The notes beneath the pieces are model-generated. The model was given only the letters and a program-made list of their open reading frames with translations. It ran no database searches and was not told the DNA's origin. From Lumnitzera littorea (taxonomy: Eukaryota; Streptophyta; Magnoliopsida; Myrtales; Combretaceae), in NCBI GenBank assembly GCA_024138015.1, contig JAMXBB010000004.1, positions 4,625,978 to 4,689,977 on the forward strand: a stretch of DNA of 64,000 bases, in the 5' to 3' direction. A program made the translations under genes and the position numbers. The number at the start of each line of letters is the position of its first letter. Within the stretch, counting starts at the first letter, position 1. Shown piece after piece: positions 51,180 through 61,599 of this stretch.

Positions 51180-52940
51180 AGTGTACCCGAGTTGATTCAG
51201 GTTCCTAGCTATTGTGCTGCTACTTGTGCAGCAATTGATAAGTGCAGCGCTATCCGAGCTATTTTGCGTGCTCACCGAGCCACTGAAACAGAGGCGAAGT
51301 TACCTTAGATCTCTGCCGAGTTGGTTTGTCGTGTCCAATCTAAAGTGACCGAGCTGAGTTGGAGTGTCGAAGTGAATTGAGTGCATAATAGGAGAACCGA
51401 GCTATTCTGTTCAAAATAGCCGAGTCGAACCAATGAGGAGGCCGAGCTACTATGGAATTGAAGACCCGATACTGAGTCGCCTTGCTGTGTGAAGTGCTGT
51501 CGCGTCGTGTATGCCGAACTGAAGTGAATACCTTACCGACTTGAACTGGAGAAGTGATCCGAGCTCCGAACTGTTTCAGTATGAACTGCCACAGTGAATC
51601 CTGCATCCAAGCCGAGTGAACTTTGCCGATCCAGACTGAAGTAGCGGCCCGAGCTCCGAGCTGTTCCAATTCAAAGCGCTGAGCTGATTGAACTTAGTTG
51701 CTGAGCTACTTAGTGCATACCCGAGCTCTCCGTAGAAGTGCAGAGGTAAAGAATATCGAGTTGTCCCGAAGTGGTCGAGCTGATTTATTTCCAAGCTGCC
51801 GTGACCAAGTACCTACCGTACTGTTTTGGTCATTAACAATTACCGAGCTGTTGCGATCCGACGTGCCGAGCTGAGTTGCATAAGTGTTATTCAATGCCGA
51901 ACTATTTTAACCCGAACTGCCGAAGTGAACTATTTCGAGCTGATTACAAATAAATTGCCGAACCGAGCTGACCTGAAACGGACCCATGCCGTGCTGCTGC
52001 GTGTAAAGGCCATGCCGAACATTCTTGTGGTGTATGGCGTGAATCCGAGCTGACAAAGTGCTCCAACCCGAGCTAATTCAAGTGTTGTTGAACTTGTGTC
52101 GAGCTGCCTAAAGTGTAGACTCAAACTGTATGTGCAAAAATCCGAGCCGATATAACATTGTCCGAGTTGATACATTATTCGGTCAAACCGATTCCAACAT
52201 CCAAGCAGATTGATCAGTGGTGCAATCTGAAGGTCGAGCTGGAGTGCTGCACGTCTAGTCGATTACCCAGGCTGTCATCAATCTATACAGAGAACAAGTT
52301 GTTGTTGTCCTTGCCTTGTCGAGCTGAATTAAGTGCAGGGTCGAACTGTTGCGTATGTGACAGAGAAGCTTCCGAGCTGAGCGAAGGTTCGTGCTGTTTC
52401 ATTACAAGTGTTGAGTCGAATTGCAGTCGCTGTTCGAACTCCAAACTACTGCAATTCAAAGAGCCGAGCTGTGTCAATCTGTTAGATCACTAGCGAGCTA
52501 AGCAGAAGAGGGGACTTACGTGTTGTGTTTGGATTAAGCAATTGTCGAATTGAAACATTGTTTTTATTTATTTATTTATTTTTGGAACCGCTAGTCTTGT
52601 TGAACTGTCAACTAGCTCTATCCAATTATTGTGTGCGTGGACTGCTGTTAGTGCTGTGCTGAGGCGTGAGCATGGAATGAGCTGCTGTTGATCACACTGT
52701 GGAACCGACCTGAGATCTTGTAACTGAACTGCTGCTCAATTGGACGAATTTTGCCAAGCTGAAGTTTCCTAACTGCAATACTTACTGAGCCGAACTAAGT
52801 TGTGAAGCTCCTTTTCAATTTTAGCAGAGCTGTCCCCAGTGCAAATTGCCTTACTGTTGTGAACTATTGAGATTGAAGTTGTTTGCTTGAAGGTGCCAAT
52901 CTAAGCCACTGCAATTCAAAGTGAAACCGAGCTGAAAAGG
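51180..52940 (+). repeat. Irregular CCGAGCTG-motif array within the LTR element
   Basis: Exact CCGAGCTG occurs at least nine times (51349, 51656, 51843, 51866, 51963, 52045, 52372, 52464, 52927). Many near-copies (CCGAACTG, CCGAGCTA, CCGAGTTG, TCGAGCTG) lie every 20-40 bp, usually followed by a spacer with AAGTG or CAATTC. Spacing is irregular, so this is not a simple tandem satellite. GC content is clearly above the surroundings. Short open frames run on both strands (for example 52158-52493 +, 51340-51669 -), but none has a recognisable domain and no single frame spans the array. Whether it was once a low-complexity gag is unknown. Confidence 0.75.
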
Positions 52941-53179
52941 TTGTCGTGTTGCTATGTCGGAACTTAGACAAAACTACCAAGCTATGATTGATGCCGCTGC
53001 CAAGGTGATTTATTCAAGCTGTCTTTGATCCAAAGTGTGGCAATTTCAGTATCCATCAAAGATTATAGATTGTGGTGCCAATAATTATTCAAGCTCAAAC
53101 TCTACCCGGTGGCAATGGAGAAATTTTATATAAATGGGAGACTTAAACGAGAGACTTAAACAATTAATTTGGGTTAGTT

Positions 53180-53706
53180 ACTATCCTATGAACTTTATTT
53201 TTGAAATTATTATTGGAAGATTTGGTTATGAAATTACTGACCACTCAAATCCATATGACTTTATTTATAATGATAAAGTGATTCGAGTAATGAAGTAAGC
53301 AAGAATAGCCTTCTCCATTGGCAAGTTTCAAGATGAAGTTTTATTTGATGTTGCTGACATTGGTGATTATTATATATGTTTGGGTTCTCTATGGAAGACG
53401 AGCCATAACTTAAGCTACACACCCTTGAAGAATACTTATTCCTTCTATGATAAAGAATGGGTTGTGCCCCATCCTATCTCCCTAGCTAATCTTGAAGATG
53501 ATATAAGGATTGTTAAGACTTCAATAGAGAGATGGAAGGCTAAAAAGAAAATACCTGTAAAGGCCATTAAGGAGGAAGAAGAAGTCGATGAGGGGATTAT
53601 TACCCCATCCATGGTGACCGAAGAGGAAATTAGTTATGAGAAAGCAGATGAGGTAATGACTGCTGAAAATGAGGTTAAGGCGCAATTTAAACTCCTACAT
53701 ATTTAG
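53180..53706 (+). pseudogene. Gypsy polyprotein remnant, end of protease and linker
   Basis: An in-frame stop (near 53298) separates HSNPYDFIYNDKVIRVMK from ARIAFSIGKFQDEVLFDV, followed by IGDYYICLGSLWKTSHNLSY, LKNTYSFYDKEWVVPHPISL and an acidic tail to the stop at 53706. The order matches Gypsy pol just before reverse transcriptase: SFSIG.Y.DEVLCDV, ACHLLLGRPWQ, NTYSF and .PL. The DTG active-site region upstream is not visible and reverse transcriptase is missing. Calling the acidic tail (EEEEVDEG, EEEISYEK) protein-coding is uncertain. Confidence 0.7.
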
Positions 53707-54000
53707 ACTCCTTAAGCTCATGTCATGTTTGAACTCAAAGTTGTACTATTCCCTTTGGTTGACAGCTACTAAAATTACTTAGGGATAATTAATAAGGTAC
53801 ATGATGAATGGAAGAAAAGGTATCTAATGAAGAGCATAGTTGATTGTGCTCATGACGAGTGGAAAGAGTGATATACTGTATTTACTTTGGTTATTGAGTT
53901 GAGCTGTTGTAGTTTGCTTTTATTTAGCTCTTGCAGATTTATTGTTGATCCAGATGGAAGTTGGAGTAATCCCTTGTTAAGTTTCGGGTTGAAACTTTTT

Positions 54001-54014
54001 CAAGAGGGGGATGA
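54001..54014 (+). other. Polypurine tract of the LTR element
   Basis: CAAGAGGGGGATGA immediately precedes the 3' LTR start TGATAG, in the position of the plus-strand primer. Confidence 0.75.
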
Positions 54015-54530
54015 TGATAGGATTTGGGGTACTGATCCCACTAAGTGATGAAGCCGAACTCGTCCACTTCTCTCGTGGATATTTCATTTGATCGCTTATT
54101 TTTGTTTATGTTATTTAGACGTCTTATTTCTTGTATTTTTCTTAAATTACCCTTATGTTTATTTTGTATTTACAGGAATGCCACTAAGGCATCCTTTTAG
54201 TCATTTTATTTACAAGTTTGCATCGTGTATAAATAGAGTACATGTATAGGGTTTTAGTTAGACTTTTGACATTTAATGAAAAACCTTTGAGACTTTTTTC
54301 TTGAAAAACTCTTTTACCCGCTCTTATCAATTTCTTTAATAAGGATTGTGGTAAGTAACCCTATCACTCGGACTGGTGCATCACATCCAGCGAATCTTAG
54401 GCCGTGTTGGATCTTGTTGGTATGTCATATTCAGCTCAATAGCTTACAGATTTGCTAAAACCCCCATTTTATTTTCTTGTTTTTGTTCATCGTGGTGCCT
54501 CTCCGTATGTCCGACCCTAAAGTCGCATCA
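54015..54530 (+). repeat. 3' LTR, complete
   Basis: This is 516 bp, beginning TGATAGGATTTGGGG and ending GTCGCATCA, with TATA-like TGTATAAATAG at about 54228. It is the longest LTR of this element. The solo LTR at 40968 is longer and diverged. Confidence 0.85.
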
Positions 54531-54573
54531 CTATAGGTAAAGGATCTTAACTCTCTTGCTTATATACGCTTCC

Positions 54574-54582
<9 letters not shown>

Positions 54583-54606
<24 letters not shown>
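54583..54606 (+). repeat. (TC)n microsatellite
   Basis: A run of about 12 TC dinucleotides lies within D2. Confidence 0.9.
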
Positions 54607-54609
<3 letters not shown>

Positions 54610-54815
54610 AATACCATATTGACATAAAACATTAGATTAGTCCCGCTAGAACCACTTTTAGCGATCGTCTGCACTTAAGTTTGTTATTTTTTTGGGTTGC
54701 ATCAAACCTAAGCCACCCTACCAAAAACCAGTATCAATACTTGTAAGTGTGTTGTTCTTTTAATGAAATACACATGTAGTAAGTATAGATTTTTTTTTTT
54801 TTAAAATAGGCATGT

Positions 54816-55436
54816 ATTGTAGGAAAATTTCCTCAATCACTCCTATGGAGCACTTAATGTTCTTAACCACACTAAAGCAAGCTAAGTTAGCCTAAAATAT
54901 ACTCGAAAAGTTTAGAGAGAGAAAATAAAGAAAGACTCCGATTACCAACTGAACTCCACTCAACATTTGAATGAATACAAATGAGAGGAGACCCCTTGTA
55001 TATACAAATAGCCCCTTATAATGGATAGCTGAAATTTATTTAATTCGATGGTTACAATTTAATCATATCTACCTACTATACCTACTACTATACATCGAAT
55101 ATCCACATTTTTTGGAATCTTCTCATTAGAACCTCTTATCTTTATCTCCTTTATCTTATCTTTTGTCTACAAGATCATGCTGCACATATCTCTAAGGTCC
55201 TAAAAAATTAGTCTATGACATTTTACCGCACCTAATCCAACTACGTCCTTATCACAACTTCCTTCTTAAATCTTGACCCACTCAATACCTTAACCTCGAT
55301 TCTCTATATGTACTCCTATCCTGAGAATGCTTGGCAACCTTCCTTCTTAAAGCCCAATATAGTACCTCACTCCTACAATCTTAACCTTAATTGTTGAGAC
55401 TTCATCCAACTTTTTCACATCTATTAGTTTTGAACT
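54816..55436. other. Decayed transposon DNA downstream of the Gypsy protease
   Basis: No domain is recognised. It may hold remains of pol or LTR in minus orientation, with CT-rich stretches at 55120-55160. Confidence 0.3.
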
Positions 55437-57095
55437 TTATGGGATCTTATCAATTGTTTTTTCCTTAGTTTCCCCCACCAAAGTCAAACTAACTCCTTTC
55501 GACAATGTCGATCCCATCTTCTTACTTATTAGGACTATGCATTGAAAACCTTGATTAAGTCCGCAAATACAATTCAATTGAGGGACAATGATGTCATCTT
55601 TCTTATCGAAGACGTTCATGCTAATAATAAACTCAAAAGCATCTATAGGGACTACTTCAATATTCTCCTTATCTCGCCAATTCCAATACTGAATTCTACA
55701 TTCTTAGTAACCCATAAGTTAGGAGTTCCTTAAAGTTAACCATCTTGAGTCGGGCTTTACTTCGTTCAACTTCTAGCTCAACCCTAGAGGTAGCATCATT
55801 TGAAATGAATAAGTGTAAGGCCCCCGTATCTACTATAGTATTTATCTTCTTTCCAACCACTTTGGCCTCCATATACATTAAACCCTTCCTCTCCTTCATA
55901 TCTTAAGACTTCATGGCATAGACAAGATGGATTGTACAAGTTGACCCTTATCTTCTTCATTAGTTTCGTCCCTTACAAGAAAAGCATCTAACTATTCCCT
56001 TTTTATACAATCTCGAGCATAATGCAGTTTATCACAAAAATAACACCTAAGTTGTTGTATCCTCTCTTATCCACCATCCTTCTCCTTCCCCTAAGAGGAC
56101 TTGGAGATCTCCTACCGTCGATATCTTCCTCTTCTCCCCCTTCATTACTTATGGAATGCAAATCCTCCTCCTTTTGAAGTTCTACTAAATCCTTTTCTAT
56201 CGCAATGGCTTTTGAGATGTTACACTCCAATTCTAGCTTCGCCCATGGTTTCAAACTATCTAGGAACATAATACGTGCATCATCCATGTTAAGGTCTAGT
56301 ATTTCCAACATCAATTTTGAGAATTCTTGAACATATTACTTTACATTGGTCTTTTATTTGAGATACCTGAGTTTGATCTTGGCTTCCTTCTTTGCATTAT
56401 GGGGAGAGAATTGATCTCGAAACTCCGTTATAAAGTATGGCCACGAGATTATCTCATTTACCCTTCTTCTCCACCAAATCATAGCAATATCCCTCAAGTA
56501 TAAGATTATTGTCCTTATTTTACCTTTATTGTTGACAAGCCCCATCTCCCAACAGTATAGCTCAACTCTTGACAGAAGATTATCTACCTCCCTTACAGAT
56601 TGTGTTCCCTTAAAACACTCTGGCTTCTATACGTCCACCTGTGTGACTGGCTAGATAGTTACTCTATTAACAATAGCAGCGCGGCATGCTACCAATTGAT
56701 TCTTAAGGTCTTCAATCTCTCTATTGCATAGCTATGATGATGGCATTAGTTTTGGCTTCATACACTACTTCCTTAGCTTCTATGGCTGTAACTCGAGCTT
56801 GGAGCACTTTACCATTCTCTTCAATGGCCTCATCATGCTACTTGAGCTACTTAATTGCTCAATTCAATGCCTCTTGTAACTTGCCTCAAAGTTCTTCCTC
56901 TATCTCTTCATAGTAGCCTTGTGTCTCTTCAAATTGTTCATTTGCCTCAACAATGCTGAACTTTACCCTATCCATTCTATTAAGAAGAGAGTTCAACAAG
57001 TCCTTAGACCTCGCCCTCTACTTGATAATGTGGTGGTCCTCCTGGTTAGTCAATTTCTTGACTATCAAAGTATTGTCATCTCCTCTAAATGACAT
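55437..57095 (-). pseudogene. Gypsy gag-protease remnant
   Basis: Minus-strand frames give in order: gag start MSFRGDDNTLIVKKL (ATG at 57095) with a coiled coil (NRMDRVKFSIVEANEQFEE); the gag core RDIAMIWWRRRVNEI and FITEFRDQFSPHNAKKEA (56545-56354); MFLDSLKPWAKLELE (56314-56220); a CCHC knuckle CYFCDKLHYARDC (about 56045-56005); and the protease MYMEAKVVGKKINTIVDTGA (55880-55815) with the DTG active site intact. Stops and frameshifts interrupt it. Reverse transcriptase and integrase are not seen below 55437. The knuckle spacing C-x2-C-x3-H-x4-C occurs in several plant Gypsy lineages. Confidence 0.8.
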
Positions 57096-57116
57096 CTTCT
57101 CCACTCTCTTTCTTAA

Positions 57117-57128
57117 GCTCTAATACCA
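57117..57128 (-). other. Primer-binding site of the Gypsy remnant
   Basis: TGGTATTAGAGC (minus) lies 2 nt after an LTR-like end TATAACA (57137-57131) and 21 nt before the gag ATG. It differs at one base from the common Met-tRNA PBS. Confidence 0.75.
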
Positions 57129-57130
57129 CT

Positions 57131-57480
57131 TGTTATAAGACAGGAAGTTCACCCCTTTTATTAGTGCTCGTATAGCGCTCGACCTTCCTTTACCTCATAT
57201 ATTTTATCATATTACAGAGGATAAGTTAGCTTTTTTCCTTTATGTTTTCCTAAGACTATTCCAAACTCTTCTATCTTCTAAAATGCTAACTGGCATTATT
57301 ACTATCTTCCATATGATAGGAATGTCCAACTTCTCAACTGGTTTCAGCTTATCATGGCTATCGTTAGAAAAAAGGTATTAGCTTTCGACTAGTTTACTCA
57401 CGAAAGGCCAATCCTACCTTAAGAGAACCCATAACCTTATGATCAAATCATCAACTGATGCTATTCACTTTATTTTAAAC
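57131..57480 (-). repeat. Probable 5' LTR of the Gypsy remnant
   Basis: The right place for a 5' LTR is directly upstream of the PBS, and the segment ends in CA. Its far boundary is a guess because the matching 3' LTR was not found. Confidence 0.4.
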
Positions 57481-59690
57481 CTCAAGTTGAACACCTACAC
57501 TTCCTCCCAAAGTATAGACAGTGGCATATGAATGTAGAGTTATATAAGGTTCCATCGACTGTATGGTTCACGTTTTTCTCTAAATTTTCAATCTATCTAT
57601 GTAACGTTAGTTGTATATGCATCTCTATTTACCAAATTTTGAACTTTTCTTTTCCATCTTGCGGTTTCCGCAGTGTAATATACAGTAAAGTATCTTACAT
57701 GTGCTTGGAAACATTATGCAATTACTTTTTTCTCCAATATCTTATACCGTTTTTTTTTTCTTTCAGAATTATTTAAAAATAGCATTCCTAATTATTTTCA
57801 ATTTTTCATAGTTTCATTTTTTGAAGCATAATGTATATATTTCGTTTGTAGAATATCCTAATATATTTTGGCAATATTTAGCATTTTTTATTTTTTTTTA
57901 CGGATCAAATAATTTTTCGTTCTTTAAAGTGTGATGTATATATATTTAACATGTAGAGTATACTACCATGTGTTTTCCAAGATATTTTGTGTTCTTTTCA
58001 AATAAATTAAAAATTTTTGTTGCAAGTCTATAATTTTTGTTAGTATTCTATTTCTTTTTTAATTTCATGAAACATAACATGCATCAAATTTGTAAAACAT
58101 AGCACTAATTTTTAGCAATATTTTTTATTTTTAGATTTTTTCTGAATTAGTTAAAAGTTTTTAGTTTTAAAGTAATAATTATTAATTCTCCTCATTTTTT
58201 TCCCGTTTCTAGAAGTTTGAATGTGTTTTCGATTTCGGAAAAGCTAATATTTCAAATTATGAAAGTAGTTTCTTTTAACAAATTTTTTTTGTAGCTTGGA
58301 GTTAGGATATTGATAGGTACGTGAAGCACTATGTATCAACTCTAGTCCAATTGTACAATACTAACAAATAAATTGATGCATTAATAAGGGATGCACAAAT
58401 CATAAGTGCATGTAGTTAATTATGAAAAATGTGGTTAAGGGTGTAATTGAGTTCAAGCTTGACTTAAAGGTATATTTTGTAAGCTTGAGTTCAATTTGTT
58501 AACTCGATTAAGTTCAAAATTTTCATAATTTTTTTTTAATAACCTCATATTCACTTACATTTTAAAAAATTAAAAATAAATTAAAAATTATATTAAATTT
58601 GATTAAGCTCACGAGTCTAATGAGTTTAATATTTTAAATCTTAAGCTTGGCTCATTTTGCTACTTGAGCTCATGCCAAACTAAGATAAACTTGAACAGTT
58701 TGCAAACAAACTTTGTTTATTTACACCCCTAGGTATTATGTATGTATATGTAATGCATGTGTATATGAGTTTATGTATCAATGGCAAACCAAATAAAGAA
58801 GTTATAATTTATCAATTTTGCAAATACTCAATATCTCCCCTAAAGAAAAAATTATAAAGAGTTAGAAAGTGTTAAAAAATTAAAATCAACTTTTTTTTTT
58901 TCTTTTCTACTGAAAAAAAAAAAATAGCGCATGGGTATAAGAAAATATACTACGACACATGTTGATAAATTGAATGATCTTGAACCTTCGAACCTTTTTC
59001 CATAGATGAGATATAACAACAAATTAACATAATAGTGCTAGCCTAGATAAGATATGAAAATAAAGGAAAAAAAAGAAAAAGAAAAAGGAAACCATCCTAA
59101 CTATTAAATAGTCTTTGGCCATCCATGTGAACTACCCATCTATAATTAGTCCTTTTACTAACTTTTTATTAAGTAGGAGACGATCATACTATGGGCATAT
59201 ATAAATTTAATACGTGTGAGCTTTCTTAACAAAAATATAAAGGAAATCCATGTCTCCCCTTTCTATCATCTCAATTTTCATCTATTTTCACAACTTCTCA
59301 AATCCAAGTTGAATTTTACACCGATCTGATTCAATCCTAATGCAATAGTAGTTAAATCCTCGATTAAACTTCGATTGAACTCATTCCAAAAATATGGATC
59401 CTTTTGTATATCTAAATTAACTGCTTAATCCTTATCAAATAATATTGGTTATGATGGTTTAAATTCTTATATTACGTCATCATTGTAATATTATGTTTTT
59501 CAACGAGTTATTATACCTAACAACATATAAAAGGAGAAAAATAAATATAGATCAACAGATTGAAAATGAAGAGGATTGAAATTGGAAAAATATAATATAA
59601 TATATTTAATATGATACATCACATGTGAAATTTTCATCTGCTCTTACACTTTTGGATTGCAACTCCAAGTGAGTGCCAGGCTTAGCTCGT
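57481..59690. other. AT-rich region downstream of GPI gene 2
   Basis: No gene is seen. 58440-58735 resembles a dispersed plant repeat rich in 'gagcttga' / 'tcaagctt' motifs and ending TTTACACCCCTAG. The remainder is A/T-rich with T-runs. The 3' UTR of the GPI gene probably lies at about 59550-59690. Confidence 0.4.
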
Positions 59691-61531
59691 TCAAACCAAC
59701 CATAAACCCAACAAAAGTGTCATCATGTAAACCCCCGACCTCATCCCTGAAACCATTCCAACCGCTTCACTAGCAGCAGCAACACCCTTTTGCGGTGTAG
59801 CCGCACCGGCACCACTTCCTTCCGTAGTAGTACTATCACCCCCTTGTGGTGTAGTAACGCTTGCTTGCGGTGTTGCTGCACTGGCTTGTGGCGAGGCTGC
59901 ATTGGCAGCGCCCCCCACTTGCGGTGCGGTTGCACTGGCAGTGCTCCCTTGTGGTGTCTTAGTAGTCAACACAACCAGCATCCAATCCTCCTCGGTAGTG
60001 ACCCCGATGCCGGTGAACTTCGACTCCTTCGTGTAATTTCCATATGTCTGAGTAAAGTTACCTAGTACCGACATTGGGGCCAATTTGGGCACACAAACCG
60101 GGAGTATGACCCCGTCGGATGCGAGATTGGCATTGATGTTGCATTGTAAAAGGAGACCTTGGTAGTTGGTGAACGGTGGTTGGCCGGAGCTAGCGGGGAT
60201 CGCCTTGGCGAAAGGCGAGGTGGCACTGCAAGGCTGGCCCTTTAGCTGGTTGGACAGTTTATCCGCCAAGCATTCCGCTTGAGCGTCCTTCGCTAGTGGG
60301 GAGAGCTTTAAACCTTGCCTCAGGGTGTTTATGCCCCGGATCAGACCGTCTTCATCATCTGTAGTAATATTGATGTTTACAGCTGCCGGAAAACCGTCTT
60401 CTACATCATACTCATCTGCAGATATGCAATTGTCAGTAGAAGATTACATTAAATTTTTATGGATCGTGTGCATATTTATTGAATGAAGTAGTTGATATGT
60501 GTTTTCGTATAAAATCAAGTCCGGTTAAAAATATAATTGATATTTTTTTTCAAGAAAATAAGAGTACTCATCAAAATTTTATTCTTTGTTGATTTCGATA
60601 AATTATTTGAGGTTTTTAATTTCCATGAGAGCAATTAAAAATGTAAATCTATATTCTTTATTGATAAATTTTTAGCAAGACAAATCCATACAACGGATTT
60701 ATTTTATTTTATTTTTTTATGTAGAATTCATCATATTAATTATTAAATATAATCTAAGTACAAAGGGTATAACGCTGTAATATGTCGGTATAAACCACAT
60801 CCATATTAGAATACACAACATTTGAATGCTAAAATATAGAAAGTAGATGATCACAAAATTAATAGAGATGATAGTGGTTGTTTTTTTCCTTTCGAAAAAA
60901 TTTAAGCTTATACTTTATTATAATCATATTATTCAAATTATTTATATAATGTTTACCCCAAAAAAAAAAAAATGAAATCATTTCAAATTTATGAAGAAGT
61001 AATTTCGTTCTCTTTATCTTAGTGCATACACAAATTGCGAGTACATGTCTATCTCATATATCTTTATAAACTAAATCCAATTAGAAATTTTCCATTCAAT
61101 CCAGCACTCCTTATAAGAGGAAAAACCTATGCCAACATATTTTATGTCAATGATTATAAACTGCGTTGAAATAAAAGCAAAAAAACCTTTTAAAATAATA
61201 ATAAAATGATAAATTGTGTATTTCTTTTTATTTTTACATCTACATAGCTCATGTCATATTTATTGGATTCTCGAAAAAATTTCAAAAATATATTAGTATA
61301 CCTAAATAAGATCATACAAGGATAAATGCACCACTAAAAAAATTAGCATCGTGGATATGATTTTAAAAATTTACAAGAGTAATTGGTGTTATTTACTACG
61401 ATAAAAGAAAAAAAAAAAGAAAAAAAGAGTTGATATGACTTACCATCCATAGAGAACACTGGATGAGATAGGAGAATGGTATGAGCAATAAGAAGAAACG
61501 CAAGGAGGAGATGAAACTTCAGAGATTCCAT
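59691..61531 (-). CDS. GPI-anchored secreted protein, At5g19250/At3g06035-like, copy 2, with Pro-Gln-rich insert
   Basis: Paralogue of the gene at 30.2-31.7 kb, of unknown biochemical function. Exons are 61531-61444 and 60415-59691 with a phase-1 intron of 1028 nt, giving 270 aa plus stop. Exon 1 has the same length as in copy 1 and encodes a signal peptide (KFHLLLAFLLIAHTILLSHP). Exon 2 adds an acidic N-terminal stretch (DEYDVEDGFPAAVNINITT), then the family core: GLIRGINTLRQGLKL, four cysteines (ECLAD, QPCSA, LQCNI, PVCVP), glycosylation sites NIT, NFT and NYT, and FTGIGVTTEEDWMLVVLTT. Residues 183-248 form a low-complexity Ala/Thr/Ser-rich stretch with six Pro-Gln pairs (184, 194, 205, 212, 219, 237), absent from copy 1, followed by a hydrophobic GPI tail (about 250-270). 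The frame is open throughout. The start was chosen by match to copy 1. Confidence 0.9.
60416..61443 (-). other. Single intron of GPI gene 2
   Basis: It has GT-AG ends, is 1028 nt long and AT-rich with several A-runs. It occupies the same position and phase as the 977-nt intron of copy 1. Confidence 0.9.
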
Positions 61532-61599
61532 GACTAAAAAAGAGATACACCGAGAGCTTGTAAAAAGTGAATCAGATTCTTGTAATTAGGCTATTTGGC

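Larger units (their letters stand above)
49819..54530 (+). mobile_element. LTR retrotransposon, 4.7 kb, Gypsy-derived and defective
   Basis: The 5' LTR is 49819-50172 and the 3' LTR 54015-54530, both beginning TGATAG and ending CATCA. A 5-bp target duplication flanks the element (CTATG at 49814-49818, CTATA at 54531-54535, one mismatch). The primer-binding site TGGTATCAAAGC (50180-50191) fits initiator-Met tRNA, and a polypurine tract AAGAGGGGGATGA ends just before the 3' LTR. The internal 3.8 kb holds a long motif array and one protease-region remnant. Reverse transcriptase, RNase H and integrase are absent, so it could only have moved by borrowing enzymes, or it decayed by deletion after insertion. 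Confidence 0.85.

Noticed and set aside
51340..52493. Several overlapping open frames of 60-111 codons on both strands
   Set aside because: Raised GC and repeated CCGAGCTG motifs reduce stop codons. The frames overlap each other and none carries a recognisable domain or spans the array.
59741..60065. Alternative frames over the Pro-Gln repeat (64 codons -, 91 codons +)
   Set aside because: They overlap the well-supported exon 2 of the GPI-anchored gene and arise from its repetitive codons.
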